In this document: in pieces, positions 7,385 to 16,013 of the stretch | Layout of the letters: each line of letters starts with the position of its first letter | Position numbering within the stretch: the first letter of the stretch is position 1 | Source of the DNA: Archangium gephyra | GTDB taxonomy: Bacteria; Myxococcota; Myxococcia; Myxococcales; Myxococcaceae | NCBI RefSeq assembly: GCF_001027285.1 | Contig: NZ_CP011509.1 | Coordinates: forward strand, 1,248,501-1,312,500 | Direction of reading: 5' to 3' | Length of the DNA: 64,000 nucleotides | Position numbers and translations under genes: made by a program | The notes under the pieces: model-generated | Seen by the model: the letters and a program-made list of their open reading frames with translations, nothing else | Databases searched by the model: none | What the model was told of the DNA's origin: nothing

Positions 7385-10300
7385 GGGCGCGGATTGGACC
7401 CCAGCCCTCTGGAGAAGTCACCCTGTTCGGGCTGGGCGGGCAGCAGCAGTGCGTCCCGGACTTCCGCTGCCGGCGGGTTCGCGTTGAGCGCCAGATAGAT
7501 CTCGAACCACGCCAGGTAGGCGCGCCAGGAAGGATCCCGCTGGTCGATGAGGGAGCGTTGCGCCTGGCCCAGACGCTTGGGCACGTCGAAAGGCACCCGC
7601 GTGTTCCCATCCGAGTGCAATTGCGCCGCGAACCAGAGCACGTCCAGCTGGCCGGCATCGACCGGTGCGTGGGTGCGATCGATCAGGGTGTCGGCATGCT
7701 CGAGCGCCTCGCCCAACCAGCGGGCCGCCCGCGCCGTGTCCCGGCGATCCACGGCGTTCTCGGCCAGCCGCATCTCCGCCAGCGTCACCGCGCGGATGTC
7801 CTCATCGCGATCCGAATCGGCGAACCTTTCCAGGAACAGCGCGCGCCGCTGCTCGAGTGCGTGGGCGGCGGCGTCCAGGTTCCCGAGCCGGGTCTCCGCA
7901 TTGGCGCGCAGCCCCGCGGCGATGATGCGATAGGAGCGCTGAACGTGCTGGGGCGTGGCGTGTGCCTGTTTCAGCGTGGCTTGCACGGCTGGGTTGTCCA
8001 GGTCGCGATCCACTCTGTCCAGGTCCTCCAAGGCCCGCTGGGGCTGACCCGCCCCCAACTCCGCCGCGCAGCGGGCCAGCCGCACCACCAGCCGGTTGCG
8101 CAGCCCCTCCGCGTCGCTGGGGCCCGCTTCCACGGTGGGCAGCTCGCGGTCGTAGAGCGCCAACGCCCGCTCGAACTGGCCCGCGGCGAGGTTGTAGAGC
8201 GCCGCGCGATCCAGTGCCAGGGTGACGAACCGGGCCAGCTTCGGGGTGGCGTCCACCATGGCCAGGGCCTTGTCCGCCGCCTGCGCTGCCTCTGCCTCGC
8301 GGCCGACGTGCAGGAGCGCCCGGGCACGTGCGAGGGACACCGCCAGCCCCGCCGCGTTGTCCACGTAGGGCAACTTGTCCCGTTGCTCGAGGTAGCCCAG
8401 GGCGATGTGGAAGTTGCCCACCTGCGTGTGCAACAGCCCCAACGCGCCGAGGAGCATCGCCCGGTAGCGGACGTTGTTGCGCACCAGGTCCAGGGCAATC
8501 AAGTAGTGCCGGTTGGCGCGCTCCGCGGCGGCGGGCGCGTGGCCGCGCAGGAAGTCCTCGTGATGAATGGCTCCCGAGAGGGCATGCACCGCGCGCTGGT
8601 TCTTGAGCTCCTGCCACGAGGAGCGCAGCTCCTTCACGGCCGACTCCACCGCCTGGGCGTGGGCACGGTCGTCCTCCAGCTTGGGCAGCTGGCGCGCCGT
8701 GAGGTAGGCCTTCACGAAGTGCGCGAGCGGCCTGGCCATCTTCGTGGAGCTGGTGGTGACTTCCTTCTCCACCACCTCGGGGCTGACGCCGGCACGCAAC
8801 CGCAGGCTCATGGCTTCGACAGCACTCTCCAGGAAGCCCGTCCGTTGCGTCACGAGGTCGAAGTCGGCACGGGCTTCGTCCAGGCGCTGCCTCCCCAACC
8901 GGCGGTAGGCGCGGCCCATCATCGCGCGGCGGAACAACCGTTCGGCCCGGCGGCGCTCCTCGGTGCCGGGCGGGGCGTCGTCGACGTAGACCGTCGCCAA
9001 GGCCTCCAGCACGCCGTCGGCACCGAGGCCCGCCGCGCGCTCGACGGCGTCTTGCACCAGGGCTCGCCGGCGAAGGGGATCCGTCTGCTGACGGTAGAAG
9101 GCGATCAACGCGTCCCGGACGGGGCGGGGAGGCCGCTCTTCGTGCAACGCGTTGACGTGCCGGCCCAGCTCCAGGGCGAACGCATAGGCCGAGCCGGCGG
9201 GCGCCGAGGCGAGTGCCTGGGCCATGGCGGCATCCGCCTCGTCGTAGGGGCGTCCCCGGTACAGGGCGCGGACGGCGGCGCGAGCGAAGTCGAGCTGGTC
9301 GTCGTCCTTGAACACCTTGTTCGTGGAGAGCCGGCGGCCGGCGTCGACCAGGGCCTCGCGATCGTCGAGCTCGCGGTACAGCGCGTCCGCTTGTTCGTAC
9401 CAGGCTTCCAGCACCGCACGCGGTGTGGTGTCGGTCACCTGGGCGGCCTCCAGCTCCTGCCGCGCCAGCGTGAAGTCTCCGGCGGCCTGCGCCAGCTCAC
9501 TGCGCACCACGTGTTGAAAGACGGCGGAAGGAGGACTCGGCGCGGCCGAGGGATCCAACGCGGCCATGCGTTGCCGTTCGGCGTCAGCTGGCTCGCCCAC
9601 CAGGCGGCCGTGTTCGCGCTCCTTCATGGCGCGCCGATGGCCGATGAGGAGCCGCAGGGGCTCCGCCAGTCCCGCGGTGGCGGGATCGTCCACCGAACGC
9701 ATGTGGGCGGCGTAGAACTCCGCCGCATCGAAGTCCTCGAACGCCAGGTGCATCTGGCTCAGGCGCATCATCAGCAGCCGGCGCAGTTTGGGCCGGTCTT
9801 CGCGCAGCAGACGTTGGCGGTAGAGCAGGAGGAGATCCGCGCGTCGGCCGGCCATCTTCAATTCCTCGTTGAGACGAGGAACGTCCCAGGTGCTGAGAAC
9901 CTGGCCATCCAGCGGCAACTGATACACATCCAGCGATTGATCGCGCGAACAGGTCGCGATGAGTGTCGCGGCCGCGGGCGCCGGGTACTCGCAGCTCCAG
10001 GACGCACTGGTGAGCTGGTCCGGACTGGAGGCGGCGGCCAACTGGGGGGCGTCCTCGCGCTCCGCGGCGAAAGGCACCCGGAACAGCACACCCTTGTCGC
10101 TGGCGTCGATCACCCCGTCCACATTGGAGTCGGTGAAGAACTGCACCACGTACAGGGAACGCCCATCGAGCGCGAACACCGGCTGCCCGGTCTGTCCCGG
10201 CAGATTGAGCTCCAGCGGGATGGGGGCCGCACCGGGGCGATCCAGCCGGAGTGCCTCCAGATGGGACGAGGCGCGCGCGGCGAAGCCGGGGCCCACCTGC

Positions 10301-10896
10301 TGCACGGAGCGTTCGACCGGGACGTACACCAGCCAGCGCCCATCGGGTGAGAGGGTGGGACTGGTCAGGTTGCGCTCGAGCAGGGGACTCGCGCTCAACT
10401 CGCGCGCCACCGCGACCCGCGACAATCGCAGATCTCCCTGGATGGTGGCCCGGCTCACCAGCGCGATATGCGAGGCATCCATCCACTCCGCCTGCAGCGC
10501 GCTGGTCTCTTCCTCGAGGCAGCGGCGGCCTTCTCCACCCGGCAGCTTCCGCACACACAGCTGGCCGCTGGCCTGGTTCCGGAACGAGATGTAGAGCAGG
10601 TGTTTGCCATCGGGACTGATCCGCGGCCAGGTCACGTCCGCGCCTTCGTCGAAGAGGCGGCGCTCGCGGCCCTGTTCCACATCCTGGAGGTAGATCTCCG
10701 TCGCGATGTTGCGGTTGGACACGAAGATCAACGTGTTCCCATCGGGCGCCAACTGCCCCAGGAATTGATCTCCCATGCCCACGGTGAGCCGTGAGAGCGT
10801 GCGCAAGCCGCCGTCGTTCTCATCGTCCTGCGCCCAGGCGCTGCCCACCCTGAGCACGGCCAGGAGCAGCAAGCACCGGCCACGGAGCGTCAGCAC
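7381..10896 (-). CDS. TolB-like beta-propeller / TPR protein, exported
   Basis: 1171 residues. A signal peptide (MLTLRGRCLLLLAVLRVGSAWA) is followed by a propeller of PD40/TolB-type blades in residues 45-330: LAPDGNTLIFVSNR, ISPDGKHLLYISFR, LSPDGRWLVYVPV, FALDGRSLYVVQF. The remaining ~800 residues are almost entirely helical with repeated Ala/Leu/Arg pairs (for example AAEFYAAHMRS, QFERALALYDRELP, DAAAHALEQRRALF), that is, a long array of degenerate TPR-like hairpins. It starts at a GTG overlapping the stop of the lipoprotein gene by 7 nt. Propeller plus TPR suggests a periplasmic scaffold; its place after YdbH- and YdbL-like genes suggests a partner of that envelope bridge. Function not established. 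Confidence 0.85.
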   Translation of the reverse strand: MLTLRGRCLLLLAVLRVGSAWAQDDENDGGLRTLSRLTVGMGDQFLGQLAPDGNTLIFVSNRNIATEIYLQDVEQGRERRLFDEGADVTWPRISPDGKHLLYISFRNQASGQLCVRKLPGGEGRRCLEEETSALQAEWMDASHIALVSRATIQGDLRLSRVAVARELSASPLLERNLTSPTLSPDGRWLVYVPVERSVQQVGPGFAARASSHLEALRLDRPGAAPIPLELNLPGQTGQPVFALDGRSLYVVQFFTDSNVDGVIDASDKGVLFRVPFAAEREDAPQLAAASSPDQLTSASWSCEYPAPAAATLIATCSRDQSLDVYQLPLDGQVLSTWDVPRLNEELKMAGRRADLLLLYRQRLLREDRPKLRRLLMMRLSQMHLAFEDFDAAEFYAAHMRSVDDPATAGLAEPLRLLIGHRRAMKEREHGRLVGEPADAERQRMAALDPSAAPSPPSAVFQHVVRSELAQAAGDFTLARQELEAAQVTDTTPRAVLEAWYEQADALYRELDDREALVDAGRRLSTNKVFKDDDQLDFARAAVRALYRGRPYDEADAAMAQALASAPAGSAYAFALELGRHVNALHEERPPRPVRDALIAFYRQQTDPLRRRALVQDAVERAAGLGADGVLEALATVYVDDAPPGTEERRRAERLFRRAMMGRAYRRLGRQRLDEARADFDLVTQRTGFLESAVEAMSLRLRAGVSPEVVEKEVTTSSTKMARPLAHFVKAYLTARQLPKLEDDRAHAQAVESAVKELRSSWQELKNQRAVHALSGAIHHEDFLRGHAPAAAERANRHYLIALDLVRNNVRYRAMLLGALGLLHTQVGNFHIALGYLEQRDKLPYVDNAAGLAVSLARARALLHVGREAEAAQAADKALAMVDATPKLARFVTLALDRAALYNLAAGQFERALALYDRELPTVEAGPSDAEGLRNRLVVRLARCAAELGAGQPQRALEDLDRVDRDLDNPAVQATLKQAHATPQHVQRSYRIIAAGLRANAETRLGNLDAAAHALEQRRALFLERFADSDRDEDIRAVTLAEMRLAENAVDRRDTARAARWLGEALEHADTLIDRTHAPVDAGQLDVLWFAAQLHSDGNTRVPFDVPKRLGQAQRSLIDQRDPSWRAYLAWFEIYLALNANPPAAEVRDALLLPAQPEQGDFSRGLGSNPRP

Positions 10897-11429
10897 TTCT
10901 TTTCTCCCCAGGTGCCGTCATCGGCTTCCACCCAGCCGCCGCAGATGACTCCCTTCGCGTGCACCTGTTGCCAGCTCCGGCGCACCGACTCCTCGGGCAC
11001 GTCGGGGCGGACCGTCCGCATCCACTGCCACAGGTGCACCCGGGCCCGGTTCACCCGCTCCACCAGGGCGGCGTCATCGGCTGACATGCGTCCGGCCTGG
11101 CACTGGCGCCGGGTGTCCACCAGCAGCCCGTCCCGCCCTTCGCCCACGCAGTGGCGCCGCAGCAGCTCGTCGACGCGGTCCGCCTGCGTCCTGCCGAGGT
11201 TCTCGATCAACGGCGTGGGCTGGATGCCCAGATCCTCCAGTTGGTTGGGCGTGAGAGGCACCGGCGTCGGGCTCATGCCCGCGCGAGCGAGACGCCGTTC
11301 CACGTCCTTGAACGAGCCTGAGGCCTGTTCCTCGAGCGCCGTCGCACGATCGACCATGACGATCTCAGGGGCGCGGATGCACCCGGGAAGGGCGAGGGCG
11401 GCGAGCAGCAGCAACCCGCGGCTTTTCAT
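10890..11429 (-). CDS. YdbL-like (DUF1318) lipoprotein
   Basis: 179 residues. Lipoprotein signal MKSRGLLLLAALALPGC, with the lipobox Cys at residue 17. The C-terminal third resembles the YdbL/DUF1318 pattern: LVERVNRARVHLWQ...V..ESVRR....V.AKG..CGGWVEADDGTWGEKK, compared with the E. coli YdbL order of LV..IN.ER, then V.....A...V, then G..V....G.W.RK. The conserved segment IVMVDRATALEEQASGSF follows the lipid anchor, where E. coli has the separate lipoprotein YnbE. Four Cys in the mature part may form disulfides. It overlaps the upstream YdbH-like gene (ATGA) and the downstream propeller gene, so the three are tightly coupled. The family call is moderately sure; it rests on pattern and neighbourhood. 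Confidence 0.7.
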   Translation of the reverse strand: MKSRGLLLLAALALPGCIRAPEIVMVDRATALEEQASGSFKDVERRLARAGMSPTPVPLTPNQLEDLGIQPTPLIENLGRTQADRVDELLRRHCVGEGRDGLLVDTRRQCQAGRMSADDAALVERVNRARVHLWQWMRTVRPDVPEESVRRSWQQVHAKGVICGGWVEADDGTWGEKKC

Positions 11430-14400
11430 GGTGTGGCCTCCGGAGGGGACATGGAGTCGATGGCACGGTCGACGATGGGGCCCATGGGGATGCCCCGGAT
11501 CTCGTCGATGCTGAGGAACCGGGCCAGGCCACCCATGGTGATGCGAATGCGGCCGAAGCCCTGGTTGAAGCTCACCCGCACGTTTTCCGGGTAGCCCACT
11601 CCCAACGCGTAGCGGACGCGGTTGGTGGCGGGATCCGTGTGGCGCGGATCCTCGAGGTCGAGCAGATCGAGCAGATGGCGGTTGCCAATGCGCAGGATCT
11701 CCGCGCGCCCGTTGACGCTGCGATCCTTGCCCGAGATGACCACGGCGGCATTGCCATCGAAGGGCTCGCCCCGGGACGATTTCACGCCGGTGGCCCGCAC
11801 GCGTGCTTCCAGGGTGGAGTGCTTTCCCTGCCAGTTCAACACGCACTGTCCGGTGATGCGCCCACCGCGGACGCCCATCTCCAGCTGACTCATGGAGAAG
11901 ACGTTCTGGTTGATGGACAGGTTGCCGGCCAGGGGCGCGATGGAGATGAGCGGCGTGGTGATGCTGCCCACCGACATGAAGCCGCTGCGCGAGAGCAGGG
12001 GATGTTGGTCGGCGAAACGCAGCATCGAATACGGGTTCATGTCGATGTCGCCCAGCAGCTTCACCTGTCCTTCGGTGAGCTCCACGTTCTCGTTCAACGG
12101 CACGTTGCCATCGAGCGCCTCGAGGGTGACCCCCGACTCGGGCAGCCGCAGGTTCACGTTGTGGAGGAGCACGTTGGACAGGGTTCGGAAGATCACCAGG
12201 TTGGGCGAAGCCACCTGGAAATCGAGCGTGACCTTGCCGCTGCTCTCGACGAGGCCGGGCTTCGTGAGTCTGGACAGGTCCTGCATCAGCTCACCCCGGA
12301 CCGCCAGGCGGCGCCGGTCGTCGCCGAGCTCGAGCCGGCCTTCGGCTTTCAGCTGGGTGCTCGTCCCCGCGTTGGACAGGTGCAGGTCGGGGATGTGGAT
12401 GAGGCCATCGGGCTCACGGCGAGCGGAGAACGACCCTTCCAGGTCCTGGACCGGATAGGGCAGCGCCGGCTTCTGCTCGAGGGAGCGCACCTTCAGGTGT
12501 TGTTTCAGTCCGAGCTCGTCCGCTTCCCACTTCTCGGTGAAGGTGGCGGTGGTGTCGCTGGACACCTCGGCGAACGACAGCCGGCGATCGGGCAGGCCCA
12601 CGTTGAGTTTGTCCACCGTCAGGTGGCTGTGGACGATGCGTCGTGGCCCCTCGGCGCGCGACTCGACCTGCCACTGCAAGGCGGGGAGGTTGATCGACCG
12701 GGCATCCTCTCGCCAGCGGATGCCGCGCGCGTCCACCATCGCCTTTCCCTCGAAGAGGGCGGTCCGCAGCGGGGCGGGGGTCAGGCTCGGGGTTCCATCG
12801 GCGGCGATGTCCGTGAGCACACCGAGCAGCGTTCCATGCAGCTCCACGTTCAGCGCGAGGCGCGAGGGCTCCAGCTCCGCGGGCACCCCGGCCCTGGCCA
12901 GGAGCGGTGTCAGCGCACCCAGGGGCGGAAGGGCGCCCGTGACATCACAGCGAAGTGCGCGGGCCTTCCGGTCGAACTCCAGCGCGGCATCGAGTGCGAG
13001 CTTCAGTCCTGCCTGGCTGGTGAGCCCGAGCCGAAGCGACGGCTTGCGGCGATCGAGGTCCAGCGTCAGCGTCTGGTGCTGGGGACCCGCGTCGTTCTCA
13101 CCCACGCGCAGCCCTTCGAGCTGGAACTCTAGCTCGCCCTTGTGCCGCCAGGCATCTCCTCGCGAACGCATCACGATTGCGGCGTTGCTGGCCGACACGT
13201 CGTCCCATCCCGGCCGCTGCAGGCGCAACTCCGTGCGGTGCTCCAACCGGGGCGAGGAGGAAAAGAGCGCCGCCAGTCTGCCCGTAGAGGCCAGATTCAC
13301 GGCCAGGTTCTTCCAGGGAAAACGAGCGGCGACCGGGTCGGGGATGAAGGGCCGTGCGGCGGCGAGGTCCGGAGTCTGGGCGGACAGGGTGTACGTCACC
13401 TCGTCGCTTCCCTTGGTGGCATCCATCGACGCGTGCATCGTGCCCACGTCGAGCTCCAGACGGGCACGGGCCCGGCTCAGCTGCGGCTCGTCCATCCGGG
13501 GGAACGCCTCCGACACGTCGAGCTTCACGTGCACGGGACCCTTCAGCACTTCGCGTCCATCCGCCGTGACGACCTGGAGGGCCCGCACGGGCAGGTCCGC
13601 TTTCAGTGCGAAGGGCGGCTCACCCGCCAGGGGAGCATGGAGATGAAAGCCCAGACGTTCAGCGTTCGCACGGAGCCCGGAAGCACGGACGTCCAGTGCC
13701 TCCACCATTCCGGACAGGGACGCATCCCCCGCGACCTGGAGGGGCGAGGAGGGGTCTGGCCGCAGCTGGTGACCCTTCAGCTCGCCGGAGGCCTTCGGAA
13801 CACGCAGTGGGGTGGGTCCACTGACCTCGAGCCCCTGGAGCGCGAAGGCGAGTCGAGCAGCCAGCCCCTTCTGGGGATCAGGGGTCGCCACCAGGGAGAC
13901 GCGTCCACCGCCGAGTGCCACCCGAAGTGCGTCCTGGACGAACTGGAGCGCCGCGACGTCGACTTCCAGCCCGAGTTGGCCTTGGGCTCCCAACTGCGGC
14001 ATGGCGCTGAGGGTGAGCTCCTGGGCATCCAGATGCACCTTGCCGCGCTCGATGGAGAACGGACGCAGATCGGCGGGGACCTGTTGCAGCAGCCGTCCGA
14101 GATCGACATCCACCAGGGCACGTGTCACGACGGGTGGAACCTCCGCCGCATCCGGGAGCACCAGCTGGGCCTGCACTTCGGCGCTGTCGGTCAGCTGGGT
14201 GCGGTCCAGCTCGAGGGCGATGTGCCGCTTCTCGCCATCGAACTTCGCGGAGACCGTGCCGTGCAGCAGTGTGCGGACCGTGAAACGAGGATCGAAGGAC
14301 TGCCGCGCGACATCGAGGTCCACCCGCGCACGAGCGGCCGATGCTCCCGCCTCCGCGGAGAGGGTCAGTTCCAACTGAGCCAGGGCGGACGGAATGGCAG

Positions 14401-15109
14401 GGCCTTCACGGTTCAACTCCAGGGGAAGCGGCTTGCCGGTCTGGCCCATGTCCGCGAAGAGCTTCCATCCACCGTCCTGCTGTTTCGCTTCGACTGCGGC
14501 CGCGAGCCCCCGGAGGGACCAGCGATCGAGCACTTCACCGTTCCGGACGCGGACGTAGCTCAACGACACGCCCGACACGTCGACCTTCCCGACGGGAGGC
14601 GCGGAGGCGAGGAGGGCGGCGAGCTGCTGAGAGGCTCCGAGGGGCGCTTCAACGGGCGGCGGCGCGGGGGCGTCCGGCCCCGTCAATCCCGTGAGAGACG
14701 TGGGCCCCGCATCGTCGGCCACCAGGACAAAGGCCACGTCCCGCACCGCCACCCGCTCGACCCGGGTGGGCCCGCGCAGCAGGGCGCCGGGCGACCATTG
14801 CGCCTCCAGCGTGCCGACGCGCAGCAGCTCGGGCGCGATGCTTTGAAACGGCGGCGGGGTCCGCACCACCAGCCCTTCCAGTCGCAGACCCGAGAGCACG
14901 GAGACCCGGGCCGTCTGGTAGTCCAGCCGCAGGCCCGTAGCCGCTTCCACCCGGGAGACGATGCGCTGTTTCAACCAGGGGCGGTCGAGGTTGTGCAGCG
15001 CAGCCACCGCCGCGACCAGTACCAGCGCGAGGGTCGCGACGAGAACCAGGAGCACGCCTGCGATGATTCGAGCCAACCGTTGGCGAGGTCGTGCTCCGGG
15101 GGATTCCAT
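11426..15109 (-). CDS. AsmA/YdbH-like envelope bridge protein
   Basis: 1227 residues. One N-terminal membrane helix (residues 13-37) leads directly into an AsmA-type start, LDRPWLKQRIVSRVEAATG, then RVSVLSGLRLEGLVV. The remainder is a very long run of beta-rich repeats with amphipathic strands, the hallmark of AsmA-like/TamB/YhdP/YdbH proteins that form a hydrophobic groove across the periplasm. The C-terminus (INQNVFSMSQLEMGVRGG, then HLLDLLDLEDPRHTDPA) resembles the YdbH end. E. coli YdbH works with the lipoprotein YnbE and with YdbL in phospholipid transport to the outer membrane; here a YdbL-like lipoprotein gene overlaps the stop. It heads a four-gene operon. The superfamily is sure, the YdbH branch likely. 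Confidence 0.85.
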   Translation of the reverse strand: MESPGARPRQRLARIIAGVLLVLVATLALVLVAAVAALHNLDRPWLKQRIVSRVEAATGLRLDYQTARVSVLSGLRLEGLVVRTPPPFQSIAPELLRVGTLEAQWSPGALLRGPTRVERVAVRDVAFVLVADDAGPTSLTGLTGPDAPAPPPVEAPLGASQQLAALLASAPPVGKVDVSGVSLSYVRVRNGEVLDRWSLRGLAAAVEAKQQDGGWKLFADMGQTGKPLPLELNREGPAIPSALAQLELTLSAEAGASAARARVDLDVARQSFDPRFTVRTLLHGTVSAKFDGEKRHIALELDRTQLTDSAEVQAQLVLPDAAEVPPVVTRALVDVDLGRLLQQVPADLRPFSIERGKVHLDAQELTLSAMPQLGAQGQLGLEVDVAALQFVQDALRVALGGGRVSLVATPDPQKGLAARLAFALQGLEVSGPTPLRVPKASGELKGHQLRPDPSSPLQVAGDASLSGMVEALDVRASGLRANAERLGFHLHAPLAGEPPFALKADLPVRALQVVTADGREVLKGPVHVKLDVSEAFPRMDEPQLSRARARLELDVGTMHASMDATKGSDEVTYTLSAQTPDLAAARPFIPDPVAARFPWKNLAVNLASTGRLAALFSSSPRLEHRTELRLQRPGWDDVSASNAAIVMRSRGDAWRHKGELEFQLEGLRVGENDAGPQHQTLTLDLDRRKPSLRLGLTSQAGLKLALDAALEFDRKARALRCDVTGALPPLGALTPLLARAGVPAELEPSRLALNVELHGTLLGVLTDIAADGTPSLTPAPLRTALFEGKAMVDARGIRWREDARSINLPALQWQVESRAEGPRRIVHSHLTVDKLNVGLPDRRLSFAEVSSDTTATFTEKWEADELGLKQHLKVRSLEQKPALPYPVQDLEGSFSARREPDGLIHIPDLHLSNAGTSTQLKAEGRLELGDDRRRLAVRGELMQDLSRLTKPGLVESSGKVTLDFQVASPNLVIFRTLSNVLLHNVNLRLPESGVTLEALDGNVPLNENVELTEGQVKLLGDIDMNPYSMLRFADQHPLLSRSGFMSVGSITTPLISIAPLAGNLSINQNVFSMSQLEMGVRGGRITGQCVLNWQGKHSTLEARVRATGVKSSRGEPFDGNAAVVISGKDRSVNGRAEILRIGNRHLLDLLDLEDPRHTDPATNRVRYALGVGYPENVRVSFNQGFGRIRITMGGLARFLSIDEIRGIPMGPIVDRAIDSMSPPEATP

Positions 15110-15285
15110 GATGTTCGGTCGGGCGCGGGCGCTCCCCGGTGTCCTACCACGCGGCGAAATCGGGTTTCAATCGCCGGTACCCGGCTGGCTCGCCCGGCCG
15201 CCCCCGAGACGGTGCGGAGCGGATCAATTGGACGGGGGCCAGGATTTCCTGAAACGCTTCGCGGCCTTCCACGAGGAGTTCGACA

Positions 15286-15768
15286 ATGCGTTCTTTCATC
15301 AAGGTGGGCATGGTGACCGCGCTGCTGGGCCTGGGCGCGTGTGGTGGCGAGTCTCTGGAGACGGAGCCCGGGCAGGACACGCCTGGCTCCACCGGCTCGC
15401 CGCTCACGGTCTACCAGGATCTCGGCCAGCGAACGGGCTATCGCGTCATGAACACCATCACGTGTGGTGCCCCCAACCAGGTCACTCCCTGGTGCTCGTC
15501 GAGCTCCACTGCGTCCGAGCGCCTCTATTCCTGGACGGCGCCGACCGGGGGCACCTACCGCATCAACACCACGGGCAGCGGCTTCAACACCGTCCTGGCC
15601 ATCTATGACCAGTGGGGTAATCCCCTCAGCGCGTGCAACGACGACGCGAACGGGACCCTACAGTCCGAGGTGCTCGTGACCCCGGGCTACATGCAGAAGA
15701 TCATCATTTCCGTGGATGGCAACGGCTCGAGCTGCGGCTATTTCGAGATCAACATCCATCCCGTATAG
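15286..15768 (+). CDS. Lipoprotein with pre-peptidase-like beta domain
   Basis: 160 residues. Lipobox signal MRSFIKVGMVTALLGLGAC at residues 1-19, then a short linker rich in Thr, Ser and Gly. The C-terminal domain has the pattern of bacterial pre-peptidase C-terminal (PPC) domains: ERLYSWTAPTGGTYRINTTGSGFNT.LAIYD, then CNDDANG, then PGYMQKIIISVDG. Such domains often accompany secreted proteases or act as surface modules. The mature part has five cysteines. A GGAG ribosome site lies 8 nt before the ATG. The gene faces the YdbH-like operon across 176 bp that must hold both promoters. Function unknown; probably displayed on the cell surface. Confidence 0.8.
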   Translation: MRSFIKVGMVTALLGLGACGGESLETEPGQDTPGSTGSPLTVYQDLGQRTGYRVMNTITCGAPNQVTPWCSSSSTASERLYSWTAPTGGTYRINTTGSGFNTVLAIYDQWGNPLSACNDDANGTLQSEVLVTPGYMQKIIISVDGNGSSCGYFEINIHPV

Positions 15769-16013
15769 CCCTCGTCGCACGGAAATGGCCGGGGCGCCAT
15801 GACGTCATCACCGCCTCGGCCCATCACCCCCCCCGAGAGGGTGTCCAAGAATTCCCCGTTCGAGCTTACCCAGTATCGTGACGCCCGACTGAGGGCACGC
15901 GTGTTTTCGTCATGGTGGAGGCGCGCGGAGTGATAGTGATACGGCTCGAGCGGCTGTGAGGACCAGGCGCGCGTGGCGCCGTGCCTCCTACCAGAGCCGC
16001 CAGAGGGGGAAAC

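Noticed and set aside
7558-10350. Open frame of about 930 codons opposite the propeller/TPR gene
   Set aside because: Low-complexity Arg/Gly/His product; the minus strand has signal peptide, propeller blades and operon overlaps.
13142-15316. Open frame opposite the YdbH-like gene
   Set aside because: No recognisable domain and no ribosome site; shadow of the minus-strand coding sequence.
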